Shown here: piece by piece, positions 1-10,656 of the stretch
Layout: each line of letters starts with the position of its first letter
How positions within the stretch are numbered: position 1 is the stretch's first letter
NCBI GenBank assembly: GCA_000447185.1
Contig: KE647112.1
Location: 1 to 11,884 of the forward strand
Origin: Vairimorpha apis BRL 01
Lineage: Eukaryota; Microsporidia; Nosematidae
Length of the DNA stretch: 11,884 nt
Reading direction: 5' to 3'
The notes under the pieces: model-generated
What the model was told of the DNA's origin: nothing
What the model saw: only the letters and a program-made list of their open reading frames with translations
Databases searched by the model: none
Program-made: the position numbers and the translations under genes

Positions 1-429
1 TATATTTAAATTTTTTTTTAATTATAAAAATGATTTAATACAACTACAATTCCTACTTTATAATTTAATAATAATACCAATTAATAAAATTGTTCATTAC
101 AATTTTTTGAATATAATGTAAATTACATCAATTTAAGTATTTCAATAACCTAATTTTTTAAAATTTATTTATTTGCTTAATTCATCATCCTTTTTAAATT
201 TAATTAATAATTACAGAAATATATCAGTTACTTTATTCCTAAAAATATTTAAATTTTAATATATATACTAATTCTATTCAATAACCATATATAAAAACTT
301 TAAATATGTAAATATTGAAAGATATAAACAATTTTGTAAATTTTATTAATAAAATTATAGATTTTAATTTTACATGATTAATTTTTAAATATAAACTTTT
401 TATTTCTAAAACATAATTATTTTTTTCTA
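1..429. other. AT-rich upstream region, no gene seen
   Basis: This stretch is almost entirely A and T, with stops in all frames. I see no conserved protein, RNA fold or repeat here. It probably holds the promoter of the COPI gene that starts at 436, but TATA-like strings are so common in this composition that none can be singled out. Confidence 0.6.
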
Positions 430-433
430 CCCC
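430..433 (+). promoter_or_regulatory. C-run start signal before the COPI gene
   Basis: CCCC followed by TT lies directly before the ATG at 436 (TACCCCTTATG). C-runs are rare in the non-coding DNA of this window. A CCC-like (or GGG-like) motif just upstream of the start codon is a known feature of microsporidian genes, and here it decides the start. The same arrangement precedes the gene at 10664. Confidence 0.6.
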
Positions 434-435
434 TT

Positions 436-2606
436 ATGAAGCTTTTTACACAAACTAAGAAAAAAATCAGGAGTGTTCGAGTAAAAACTATAGAATTTCA
501 TCCTACAAAAGACATGTGTGTAGTTGGATTATATAATGGTTATTTACAAACATGGAATTCAATAACTGGTATTTTAATAAATGAAACACAAATCACTGAA
601 TTTCCAATTCGTACTTTAGCAATAGTCGAAAAAACTAATTCTGTTTTAATTGGTGCTGATGATGGTAATATACATGTTTATGAGCTTAATAATTTACAAA
701 AATTGAATTGTTTGGATGCGCATAATGATTTTATACGAAAAATTGTTATTCATCATAAAAATGAGGAATTTTTAAGTTGTAGTGATGATGGTACAATTAA
801 GCTGTGGAAATTAGGAAAGAATTATTTGTTTAAATATATTTACAGGACATTCACTATTTTGTTATGGATATTTGTTACTTTCCTAAAGTATTCTTAAACT
901 TTTCTGTCTTGTTCTTTAGATACAACTATAAAATTGTGGGATAAGGAAACTGGAACATGTAAAAAAACATATAAAGGACATGTTAGCGGAGTAAATTCGA
1001 TTGCTTTTTGTAGTTCAGAAGATTATTTTGTGTCTGGAAGCGATGACTTAACAATGAAAATTTGGTCAGCTGCTAACGTTCAATGTATAAGTACATTAAA
1101 AGGTCATTCGAATAATATAATAAATGTTTATACATTTGAAAAATTACCTTATATTGTATCTTGTAGTGAAGATGGTTCGTATAAATTTTGGGATGTCAAA
1201 AGTTATATATGTAAAGAAACTGTGCATTTAAATTCTGGAAGAGTTTGGCAATTTAAGGAAAAGAACAATTGTATAAGTATTGGTACAGACGAGGAGTTAA
1301 TTTTTAAAAAAATAAAAATGGGCGTACCTCTTGTTTCTATGAGAAACAGAAAATTATTTTTTCAGATCAAAATAATATCTATAGTTGTAAAATTGATGAT
1401 TATCATAATATCAAAAAAATTTCAGAACTTAATTTTTTTCCTTCTGAAATCAAATTATCTGAAAATAGTAAAACAATAGCAGTTGTACAGGATAAAAATT
1501 TTACTATTTATTCATCATTAGGGTTTAGAAAACGGTTTGAAGATAATGGTACTAATTTTAATTTTTTAAATAGTGATGAATTTTTTGTTCTTAACGAAAA
1601 TTTTATAAACTTTTATAAAAAAACAGAAAAAATTAAAGTTTAAAAATAGAAGGAATTTGTAAAATATTTCATTGTAGAAATTTAATTGTTGGTGTATTTG
1701 ATAATAAGACAAATATCTACACTATAGAAGGTATAAGAATTTTTAGTTTTGAATTTGGTGTATCAGAAATTGTTGAAGTTCAAGGCTATATGATTATTAA
1801 AGCCGAAAATAAAATAAAAGTTTATCATTTAAATACTGAAATTATAGAAGCTTATCTTGAGCAAGAATTACAAATTGACAAAGAGGGAATTCCAGATTCA
1901 TTTATTTTTTTTAAAAGAATTTAATCAAGAATATAGATCTTATTGTTATATAAAAAATATTTTTATATTTGAAAATGATTCTAGATTAAATTATATTATT
2001 TTACAGAAAGATCCTTTTTTGTATGAATATGGAACTTTTAATGGTGTAATTGGAGGTATAGATAATGGTATTATTTATGCAGTTGCTAATAGTAAAGTTG
2101 AAATTTATAAAATTGATGAAGATTTTATTAATTTCCAAAACCATGTATTTAATAATGAGAAATGCGAAATACAAGAAAAATTCAGATTACGTGCAATTTC
2201 TTTTTATGAATCACTTAATATGAATGATAAAGCATTAGAAATTTGTAATAATAAAAATTTGAAATTTGAAATATTGGTAAAATCTAAAAAGTTAAATGAA
2301 GCATTTGAATATTGTGAAACGCCATATATGTATGAAAAGCTTGGTGAATTGTTTTTTAGCATAAATGATTATGATAATGCAGCTTTGTGTTTTTATAATT
2401 CTAAAAATTGGAAACGATTATTTCATGTTGATATGATAAATAAAAAAAATTATCTAAATAAAACTGCAGAAAATTTATATAAGAATGGAGACTTGAACTA
2501 TGCATTTTTGGCTTATATGAAGTTAAATGATTATGAAAAATGTGGAGAGTTGTTACAAGAAAGCAAATTTTATAATATTTTTAAAAAAACTTTTTTAAAT
2601 AAATAA
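436..2606 (+). CDS. SEC27: COPI coat beta' subunit (COPB2/Sec27), frameshifted
   Basis: This encodes the beta-prime subunit of coatomer, the COPI coat of Golgi-to-ER vesicles; its WD40 propellers bind dilysine cargo signals. The N-terminus fits the family: MKLF, then RVKTIEFHP, an early WD repeat ending in LQTWN, then FLSCSDDGTIKLW, FVSGSDDLTMKIW and YIVSCSEDGSYKFWD. A second propeller-like part follows, then the helical C-terminal solenoid (about 2170-2606, e.g. EKFRLRAISFYESLNMNDKA). Homology runs to the stop but needs frame changes: three within about 835-900, one at the T6 run 1357-1362 (base missing), one near 1639-1643 (base missing, in-frame TAA at 1641) and one at the T8 run 1905-1912 (base extra). 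Corrected length would be about 722 residues, against about 890-906 in yeast and human; the acidic C-terminal tail is absent. AATAAA (2598-2603) runs into the stop. COPB2 is preferred over the alpha subunit because of its length and N-terminus. Whether the gene is functional is uncertain. Confidence 0.88.
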
Positions 2607-3981
2607 TTGCTGTGTATTATATTGTTATAAAATTTTAAGTCATGTATAACGTTTTTTTAATTAAATTTAATATTGTATTATTCTAAAAATTTAACGTTAT
2701 TATTTTTTGTTTTTTTAAAAATATTTAATATATGTTTTAATAACATACACACCGTTAAAAAACTTTAAAATTTAGATTAATGTTTTTTAACGGTTTAATT
2801 TAGTTTAACAAAAATTAAATGTTATAATATATATACTAATTGTAATAAATACTTCTTAATATTTTCATATATGTTTTTTTTATAATTGAGTTATCAATTG
2901 AATATTTTAAAAAAAGTTAAATTTTTAATTGGAATTTAAAATAATTTTTTTTTAACTAAAACAATAAAATTATTATATTTTTTTATTATTTATATTTAAA
3001 GATAGTAAATGTTATGAGTTGCTTTGCTTAAATTTTTTTATTTAATGTATAGATAAGTTTAATAAAATATATAAACACACAATTTTTAATTTACTTACAA
3101 AAATTTAAATATATTAGGATTTTTTTGTATGTCATTAAGAAAATTTAAAAATATAATTTTTGAAAATCAAAAACATAATAATAATAAAAATCATAAAACA
3201 AAAAAAAGCATCATAATAAAATTTTTGATATCTCGCATTTGTAATGATAAACAAAATAAAATTTAAATTATAAGGTTTTATAATATTAATGATATTTTAA
3301 ATTTAAAAATATTTTTGAAATTTATATTTTTAATAAAAAACTTTAAGAGTATAACAAAGTTTAATATTAAAAATAATATTTTCAAAATAGTTTAATTATA
3401 AAATTTCCTCTTAAATTTTTTTGCTTTAAAAGATATAAGTTATTTTAATTTTTTGTTTTTTATTAATTAATGAGTTGTAAAATTTTTTATTAGATAAAAA
3501 TTTTTGTATATATTACATTATTACAGTAAACAATTTTAATTCAAAACATAAAAAAAGTACATTTACTGTAAAAATATTTTTATAATCAAAATCATATTAT
3601 TTACTCAAATTAAAAAAAATTAATTTCGAAATATACTAAAACGCAAATAAAATAGACTAATAAATTAATTATATTTTTTCATTATTTAATTTCTATTATA
3701 TTAATATTAATTTTATTTTAAATTAAAAAAAATAATATGTAAAAATAGAAAATTATATTAATATTATTTTATATATACATTAAAATTATTAAAAGATTAA
3801 TTTTTAAATGCTTATCATAAAATTATAACTTTTTTTGTTAAGTAAATGTTTGATTTTTGTCTAATAAAATATAATTTTATCACAAATCTCTTTTTCGTTT
3901 ATTAATTTTAATATATATATGTCAATATTCAGTAATCAATTTTAATTAAATTAGTATTTAATAAAAAAATGCTAGTATTAT
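2607..3981. other. Long AT-rich spacer, no convincing gene
   Basis: No open frame here has recognisable content and there is no CCC-type start signal. It contains a 13-bp inverted repeat (2751-2794) and an 8-bp inverted pair, ATAACGTT at 2646-2653 and AACGTTAT at 2693-2700. A lysine- and asparagine-rich 45-codon frame at 3129-3266 is probably chance. The unknown gene at 3982 must take its promoter from the right end of this spacer, but I could not pick one out. Confidence 0.55.
2751..2794. repeat. Perfect 13-bp inverted repeat (hairpin-capable)
   Basis: ACCGTTAAAAAAC at 2751-2763 is the exact reverse complement of GTTTTTTAACGGT at 2782-2794, with an 18-base spacer. Each arm includes a CCG/CGG core, which is rare in this background. 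It lies about 145 bases past the COPI stop. It could be a transcript-end hairpin, a protein-binding site or a relic; no flanking duplication or transposase suggests a mobile element. Confidence 0.6.
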
Positions 3982-5312
3982 ATGTTTAGAATTATAAATT
4001 TTATAATTTTAATTTTGGGATCAAATTTCCATTTTAATAATAACAATAACTTTGAAAATGTAAATAGTACAAGCGATTTAAATGAACATATTAGCAATAT
4101 AACACATGATGAAAATAAATATTTAGAAAATAAAAATGTTTTGAATGACCTTTTATGTGAATGGATTGAAATTTTTATTGTCAAAATTAAACCACATTAT
4201 GAATTATACACTTACATGAGGGATCCTTATAATTTTAGTATTATTTATTTATTTATATATAACATTATTGATAAAGAAATTAATTATTATGAAATAAATT
4301 TTTTAGATATAAATCAAAGTAATGATATTCTCTATAAACTTTATAGAAATATTAGTAATAACGATGCTCAATTTTTAAGTGCTTTAACAGAAAATCGAAA
4401 AATATGTTCTACATTTATTTCATCTAATAAAAGAACATACTCTTTTACTTCTTTATTTCCAATGTTTTTTAAATATTTATGCAAAGATTTAAAGATAAAT
4501 TTAAATATTTTATACAAAAAAAAAGTCAATTAAGTAAACCACATATGAAAATAATTGAATTAAAAACATTTTATCAATATTTTTTCTTTAATTTAAAATT
4601 TATTAAAAATTACATTGAAAAGTGTGAAGATATTATATTAAGTGAAAATGTAAAAAATAATATTTTTTATAGAAAAAATGTAGTTATTTTAAAAATTGAT
4701 TATTTAAAGCATTACATTTCTAAATGGCGAACCAAGGTATACAAATTTAATAGTTTAACAAAAATTAAAAAGCTCGATTTAATTATTAAATTATCTAAAG
4801 ATTTAAACACATATAATCTTCAAAAAGGCATAACACGTGTTTATGTAGCAAAGATGGCATTTAAAGAAATTTTAAAAATAGAAGACAAGTTAGATAAATA
4901 CAGTTTCTTTATTGTATTTTTATTACTATATAGTAAACGTAATGACAGATATAATGACACGAACATGTGTAATTTTACTTCTCTGATATTAACATATAAT
5001 ATCATGAAATATTATAATGATGAACTTAAATTTGATTACACATATTTATTATTTAAAATATGTGATAAAAGAATTTTATTGGAAGAGTTACAAAATAAAA
5101 GTATTAATATATTTTCTTCATATAAAACATCGTCAACAGAAATGAAATACATAATAGTGAATAGATATCTTTTAACTATTATGAAATTAGATGGAGGAAA
5201 TATGATAAATCTAATTGATTTTAAAAAAAATGAAAAAGAATTTAATCTATTTTGCGATTTAATTTTACTGACTATAAAATTAAAATTTAAAATATTTGGA
5301 TTTGAATTTTAA
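3982..5312 (+). CDS. Unrecognised protein with probable signal peptide, one frameshift
   Basis: I do not recognise this protein. The first frame (3982-4533) opens with a hydrophobic start, MFRIINFIILILGSNFHF, that looks like a signal peptide. An Asn-rich stretch follows, then a long, probably helical body rich in Leu, Ile, Lys and Tyr. The second frame (in register to the stop at 5310-5312) continues with the same composition. The frames meet at the A9 run 4516-4524; one more A would join them into about 443 residues (KKKSQLSKPHMK across the junction). The second part's own upstream ATG at 4479 lies inside the overlap, so one gene is likelier than two. I see no WD, kinase, protease or zinc motif and no clear second membrane segment. 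There is no C-run before the ATG. The stop overlaps AATAAA (5311-5316). It may be a lineage-specific secreted or endomembrane protein; that is inference. Confidence 0.65.
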
Positions 5313-5732
5313 TAAAATGAATATAAAAAAATACAACAAGTAATAAATTTAATTTAGTATATTAATTTATATATAATGTTTAAGACTAAACTAGTTTAAG
5401 TCTATTTTTTAATAGTATTAATTCAACAAAATAGTTCATATAATATAAAAACATTTTAATAATTTTATTTGATGAATCAATAAAAAAGTTGTAAAATTAA
5501 CATAATATTTTTTTTGTTAAATTTTAATTTTTATATCACAGTGTAACCAAAATTATATTCAACTAAAAAAATAATAAACATTACTCATTAAAAGCAGTAA
5601 ATTTAATTTTTTAATTTGTATTTGTGGTAAATAATTACAACATTTATTAATAATTTTACATTTGTTTATTTATTAATTTATCAGTTTAATATATCACCGC
5701 AATTTATCACTTATTTGTTTATATCTAGAAAT
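5313..5732. other. AT-rich spacer, nothing recognised
   Basis: No open frame or structured RNA is visible between the unknown gene and the RNA gene. Both neighbours are transcribed towards this stretch (plus from the left, minus from the right), so it should hold two transcript ends and need not contain a promoter. Confidence 0.55.
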
Positions 5733-5738
5733 AAAAAA
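5733..5738 (-). terminator. T-run terminator of the small RNA
   Basis: Six A on the plus strand give TTTTTT on the minus strand, immediately after the 3' arm of the closing stem. This is the usual RNA polymerase III stop and is the main argument for the RNA's strand. T-runs are frequent in this DNA, so position rather than presence is the evidence. Confidence 0.5.
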
Positions 5739-5878
5739 GTATAAATTCGGAATGAACCCCTAAGAGACAGAGAGGCATATGGCAACACAGGACAACGAAT
5801 AACAGTTAAACAAAAGTATATTAGAGAAATACTTCAAGGACGGGACTCTTCCCCGAGATTACGTCAGTATTATACTTT
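5733..5878 (-). ncRNA. Probable RNase MRP / RNase P RNA (compact)
   Basis: This is an island of clearly higher G+C with no open frame. Read on the minus strand, a closing stem pairs the two ends (5870-5878 with 5736-5744, nine base pairs, P1-like). Near the 5' end lies GGGGAAGAGTCCCGTCC (within 5838-5855), close to the MRP CR-I sequence GGGGAAAGTCCCC. Near the 3' end lies GGGGTTCATTCC (5749-5760), close to the CR-V sequence GGGGCTCATTC of human RMRP. GAGUCCC and GGGGUUC can pair to form the P4 core, with room for the conserved bulged U. A six-pair hairpin (5814-5834) lies between. The RNA ends in T6 (complement of 5733-5738), a Pol III terminator; the other strand has no such run. TATAAAA (complement of 5888-5894) is a possible upstream TATA element. 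At about 140 bases it is much shorter than the 267-base human RNA, and a normal P3 domain is not obvious. MRP is favoured over P by the CR-V match. Exact ends are estimated. Confidence 0.58.
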
Positions 5879-7409
5879 AACATCAAATTTTATATTCAAA
5901 ATACTTTAAACTTTCATAGAATTTATAAATTTATCATTTTAAAATGATAAAAAATATTAAACAACCAAAAAACATATAAGAAAGATAATCAATGTTGTAA
6001 AAAAAGATTTAACAAATAAACATTCAAACAAATTTTTACATAAAAATAGAGTTTATAACAATAGTATTATTAAAGTTTTTTTTTAAAAATAGTTATGTCT
6101 CACATATACATTTCAAAAACATTTATTATTATCAATGAAAATAAAATATATATGATATGATTTAAAATAATACATTTTATCATAATGATCTTTTGTTTTA
6201 ATCAATTTAAACAATAAAAAAAAATTTAATCAAAAATGCATGACACTAAAATATGATTAATTAAATATTTTATTTTGTTAAAACAAAATACATGCTAGTA
6301 TCACTTTAATTTTTGTAATTTTATTACTAAGAACTTTTTTAACTTTAAAATAATCAAATCATTATTTACGATTGAAAATACATCTAAATAAGTAACTTGA
6401 ATTATTTTTACATTAAAAATATTATATGATGAATGTATAAATGACTTTTAAAAGAGATTGGAGACATAAAAATCATAAACTCTACGAAACTACATCTCAT
6501 TAAAAGATAAAAAGTAAAACATAAAATAAACTAGATGATATAAATAATTTATAAATTATTTTGTTTATCATATATTCATTTAATTAAGTTTATAGTTTGA
6601 GATTAAATGTCTTTTTTTTAATTGTTTATAAAATTTAAAATATGTTAATTATTTTTTCATTAACACATTTTTTTAAAAAGTATCGTTTGCCATGTTATTG
6701 CTAAAAGTTTATTTAATAAATGTAAATAAATATTAAGTTTAACATTATTGTACAGTATATACTTAATATATAATTTTTTTTCTATTAAATAATCATTAAA
6801 AATTTTTAAAAGTATTTTTATATATAATATTGAATATTTATTATTTATTCTAAAATACATTTTTTAATAAGAATAAAGTAAATTATCATAATTAAAATTT
6901 TTTTAATTAAAATTATAGTAATAATGAAATTTGTCTTTCTATAAATTATTACAATCCTAAAAGAATAAATTGATTTTTCATAACGTAAGTTATCATAAAT
7001 AAATTGTAAACTATATATTTGATGTTTAATAACATAAAATATTATATTATCAAAAATATGCAAAGTTAACCATTGTTTAATATCTAATAAAAGTTTATAT
7101 ATTTATTTCGTAATTTTGAAATTTAAAAATTGTATTGACTAAAATGATAAATTTTTTAAAAAAACTTATAAATTTAAAAATTGATTTTTTCATTCATTTT
7201 AAATGTATTTGACAGATTATGAATATAAACTAGTATAAAAATAAAAATTATCTTAATTGTTGTTTTAATTATAAATAAAAAAGATTGCAGTATAATTTTT
7301 TAATTTTTAAATTTATTATCTATATGTTTAAAAAAATTATTTCTTATTTTAAAACTGAACATATAATACTTTTTTATTTTCAATATAAAAAATTTAATAA
7401 TTCAAAATT
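5879..7409. other. Long AT-rich spacer, no convincing gene
   Basis: Two overlapping minus-strand frames (7063-6845 and 6860-6660, 72 and 66 codons) are rich in Ile, Tyr and Lys and resemble no family. Frames this long are expected by chance in this much AT-rich DNA. A slightly more G+C-rich patch at about 6440-6500 has no clear coding or tRNA signal. The right end should contain the 3' end of the transporter transcript, and the left end the promoter of the small RNA. Confidence 0.55.
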
Positions 7410-8713
7410 CTAAAAAGTTTTATTCAAAAAATTGTTATGTACTTCAAATTCCTTGTGTACTTCATTTGAAGGTAATTGTGAAAATTGATTTTTAAATGTA
7501 TAATATGGACCAATAAAACTTAGAATCATACTAGCTGTGATTATTATCACACAAATAACTTTTTCAAATTTTGGAACGTTTTGTTTTCTGTAAAAATATA
7601 TTATAGAAGGAAATAGAAAGTTACTCCAATTGAAAAATGTATAACCTGCTAATTCAAAAATAACATTTAAGGGAATGTTTGGAATTAAATTAAAAACAGT
7701 AATTGATCCTATTAATGTTATAATAATTGATCTAGTTAAACTTTTTGTTTTTGTAATTTTATCTTTAAATATTGTCTCTAAACTTGATAAAATAGAAGGA
7801 ACTTGCAAAGGAAATGAGCAAAAAAGAGACAAAATGCCGATAAGTCCTTGTATCTTTACAAGATAAAATACCCAAGAATTATTACTTATTATATATTGAT
7901 TAAATTTTGATCTGTTGTCTAAATAAATTTCTAATATTTCTTTTTTACCCAATGAATTGCCAAAGATTTTATATCCTAATAAACCAATAAGTCCGTAAAC
8001 TATAAATGCAAAAGAGGAAGAAACACAACAAATAATAAATTCATTTTTTTTTGTTCGTTCTATCATTTCTTTATATATTTCTATTAATGAGGTCATACCT
8101 GCCATTGCAAATAAAATAATTCCGCCAGAAAAAAAATAATCATAACTTTTTTCAATATCTTGATTATTAGAGATAATAAAATCTGAACAGACAAAATTTA
8201 AAATAATAAAACACCAGGTGAAATTATAGCACTAAAAACACATATGTATGATAAAAATCTCAATTTTGAAAATTTTTCTAAAGTTGAAAAAAGAGTCAAA
8301 GGAATAAATAAACTTGCAAAAACTATATATTGAATTGTTTGTTCAGAAAATGTTGCATCAAAATTTTTTATAAATACTACAATTGACTGAACTATATATT
8401 TTTGATAAGCCATCATTGTTAAAACTTGAGACATGATATTCGATAAGTCCATAAAAACCATTAACTTTTTACTCACGCTCAATCCTAACATTGAGTATGT
8501 GACATCTTTTCCCATTCCTTGGCTTGATTTTCTAGTAAATGATCTTAATAAAAAATAAACTATCAGTGATGATAAAAAACTTACCAATAATAACATAATT
8601 ATACTATTCATCCATCCAGCATTATTAAATGCAGATGGCATATAATTTATTCCAGATCCTAAATATGATGCCATAATTGCAGATAGTGCAGATAATAAAC
8701 TTAGATTACCCAT
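7410..8713 (-). CDS. Amino acid transporter, AAAP family, one frameshift
   Basis: This is a multi-spanning amino acid permease of the amino acid/auxin permease family (AVT, SLC36/38-like); in microsporidia such carriers can import host amino acids. The N-terminus MGNLSLLSALSAIMASYLGS leads into GINYMPSAFNNAGW, matching the family's first-helix pattern of Gly-rich turn, LPxAF and GW. ILFAMAGMTSLIEIYKEM matches the family's helix around a conserved FA...IY.E. About 11 hydrophobic segments can be counted, roughly at residues 5-25, 35-57, 88-115, 128-147, 151-170, 195-215, 225-250, 283-307, 328-348, 355-378 and 386-407. The frame breaks at 8200-8203, where the minus strand reads TTTT; one more T joins VLLF to LNFVCSD, giving about 434 residues, a normal family length. 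The start has no CCC signal but is the only ATG before the first helix. The substrate cannot be told. Confidence 0.83.
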
Positions 8714-10656
8714 ATAAAATTAACTAAATTTTTTCTTAAATAACTATTTAATCTATTATTTTTTTTAATTTAATTAAAACGATTGTAAAATTATAACATT
8801 AAAAAAATATTTATCATAAAATTTTAACTTAAATTTGAAATTTAGCTGAAAAATTATAAAAAACGATTAAAAAAAATATTAACGGATTATATACACAAAC
8901 GTAAAATTTTTATTAAATTTTTTTTAATTTTAAGCACAAATTAAAATATGAGTATATCATGAAATAAATTTAAATTTATAAATATTTTTTTAAAAAAATT
9001 ATTGTATAATTTAAAAATTTATTTGTTGATATTTATTTTGATTAAAATAAAATAAATATTTTTTTATAATGTCAAGAAACTAAATTTATTAATATTTAAA
9101 TAAAAAAAATGTAAGATTTATTTTTAATCTATAACTTTTTTAAAAATTTTAAAAATGTTAAGTAATCTTTTTTTAAACTTTATATAATATAGTAATATAT
9201 GTTTTAATTTTATTTTTTACATTATATGCATATCAATTAAAAATAAAGAAATAGCATATTTTTTAATAGAATAGCAATAAATTGTGTACTAAAATAATAT
9301 TAAAATTTTTATTAATCAAATTTATGTAATTTAAAAATTTAAACATGTTTTACTATTAATATAAATTTTTCAATATTAAAATTAATGTTACAGGTGAGTT
9401 GAATTACTTACAGATTTTTAATATGTTAAAAATAAATAAAAAATAACATGGATTTTTTTTTAATTTACATAAATAAAAACAAAACCTAAGATTTGACCTT
9501 TAAAAAAGATAAACATCTAATTCAAATTTTACAAAATGTTATTAAAATTATTTTAAATTTAATTTACATTTATAATTTTGATAATCAATATATTTATAAA
9601 ATTATTTGTCGCTACATAAATTTGAAGTAATAACCTGTATAAAGTTTTAAAAATGCTGAATTAATAAACTATAGCTATATGAAACTTTAGTTTAGTTAAT
9701 TTTAAATTCTTACTTTTAAAATTTCAATTATTTTAAGTTTTAACAATTTATATAAATATTCTTTTATACATAATACATAAAAGTTATGAAAAATATTTAT
9801 AATATAATTTTAACTTTAGATATTATGTAATTTTTTTAAAAATATTGATAAAAGCACTTAATTTTTTAAATTAAAGAAAGAGTAGTTAAATAATTATAAT
9901 TTTATGAAAATATGGATTGAATAAATCCAATTTAATAAGAATTATTTTTAAAAATCGAAATCTATATTTTAATAATTAAAAGCATGTAATTAAGAATATA
10001 ATTGTATACATTTTCGAGCATCATCTTAAAATATGAAATTTTTTTATATTATTCAAAATTTATACACATTTTAACAAAATCAAATTATAAATTTTTTAAC
10101 AAAAAAAATTATTAAAATAGCATTTAAATTTAATTTTTTAAGTAATTCATTTTTTAATTTAAAAATAATAACAAAAAAACTATTAAATTTAAATAAAATA
10201 TAAAAAGATTTTTTATTGAAGATTAAAATTACAATAAAATTTCATTGTTATAATATTAATTTTATGGTTTATAATTTTATTTAAATTTCATGTTAAATCA
10301 TTATAAATATATAAAAAATGTTAGCATAATATAAATATTGAACAAACAATATTTAAAAGTAAAAGTTTTATTTTTTAAGTTTTAAATATCAATTTTTTAC
10401 AAGAAAGAAAGATTAATTTTATTTTTAATTTATAAAAATATAATTTCCTTTTATAAAAAATTTCGTGACAAAAATAAAAAATTACAAACAATATTGTTAT
10501 TGTTTTAAAAATACATATTTTCCAACATAAGTTTAAAAACTTTTATATTTTTCATAATTATAAAAATTTTCATCTATTTTTTTAGTTAAAAAAATAAAAT
10601 TCTAGTATTTTATTCTTATAAATTTAGAAATTTTAAATTGGCAATTAAAATTTTGT
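8714..10656. other. Long AT-rich spacer between divergent genes
   Basis: Almost two kilobases of A/T-dominated DNA separate the transporter (leftward) from the CAF-1 gene (rightward), so both promoters must lie here. I found no gene, tRNA or clear repeat. A 20-base intron-like string (GTGAGT...TTACAG, 9394-9413) occurs without any coding context. Confidence 0.55.

Noticed and set aside
888..919. Possible 32-base intron in the COPI gene (GTATTC...CTTTAG)
   Set aside because: Splicing it would run straight into a stop after four codons and would remove TFLSCSLD, which matches a WD repeat well.
3129..3266. 45-codon Lys/Asn-rich plus-strand frame
   Set aside because: Short and low-complexity, without a start signal or known family; kept only as a remote possibility.
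3812..3830. TTATCATAAAATTATAACT, repeated with one change at 8811-8829
   Set aside because: Near-matches of this length are expected by chance between A/T-only spacers.
5749..5759. GGTTCATTCC on the minus strand, resembling a tRNA T-loop or B box
   Set aside because: No T-arm or acceptor stem forms around it; the match to CR-V of RNase MRP explains it better.
5767..5773. ACAGAGA on the plus strand, as in U6 snRNA
   Set aside because: The following U6 stem-loop and AGC triad are not present, and the stem, T-run and motifs favour the minus strand.
6425..6431. ATGATGA resembling snoRNA box C
   Set aside because: No CTGA box D follows at a suitable distance, and the heptamer is expected by chance.
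6660..7063. Two overlapping minus-strand frames of 72 and 66 codons
   Set aside because: Ile/Tyr/Lys-only composition, no start signal and no recognisable motif; frames of this size are expected by chance in several kilobases of such DNA.
9394..9413. Twenty-base intron-like string GTGAGT...TTACAG
   Set aside because: Joining the flanks gives only a 13-residue peptide of no known family. The spacer has no coding signal, so it is probably chance.
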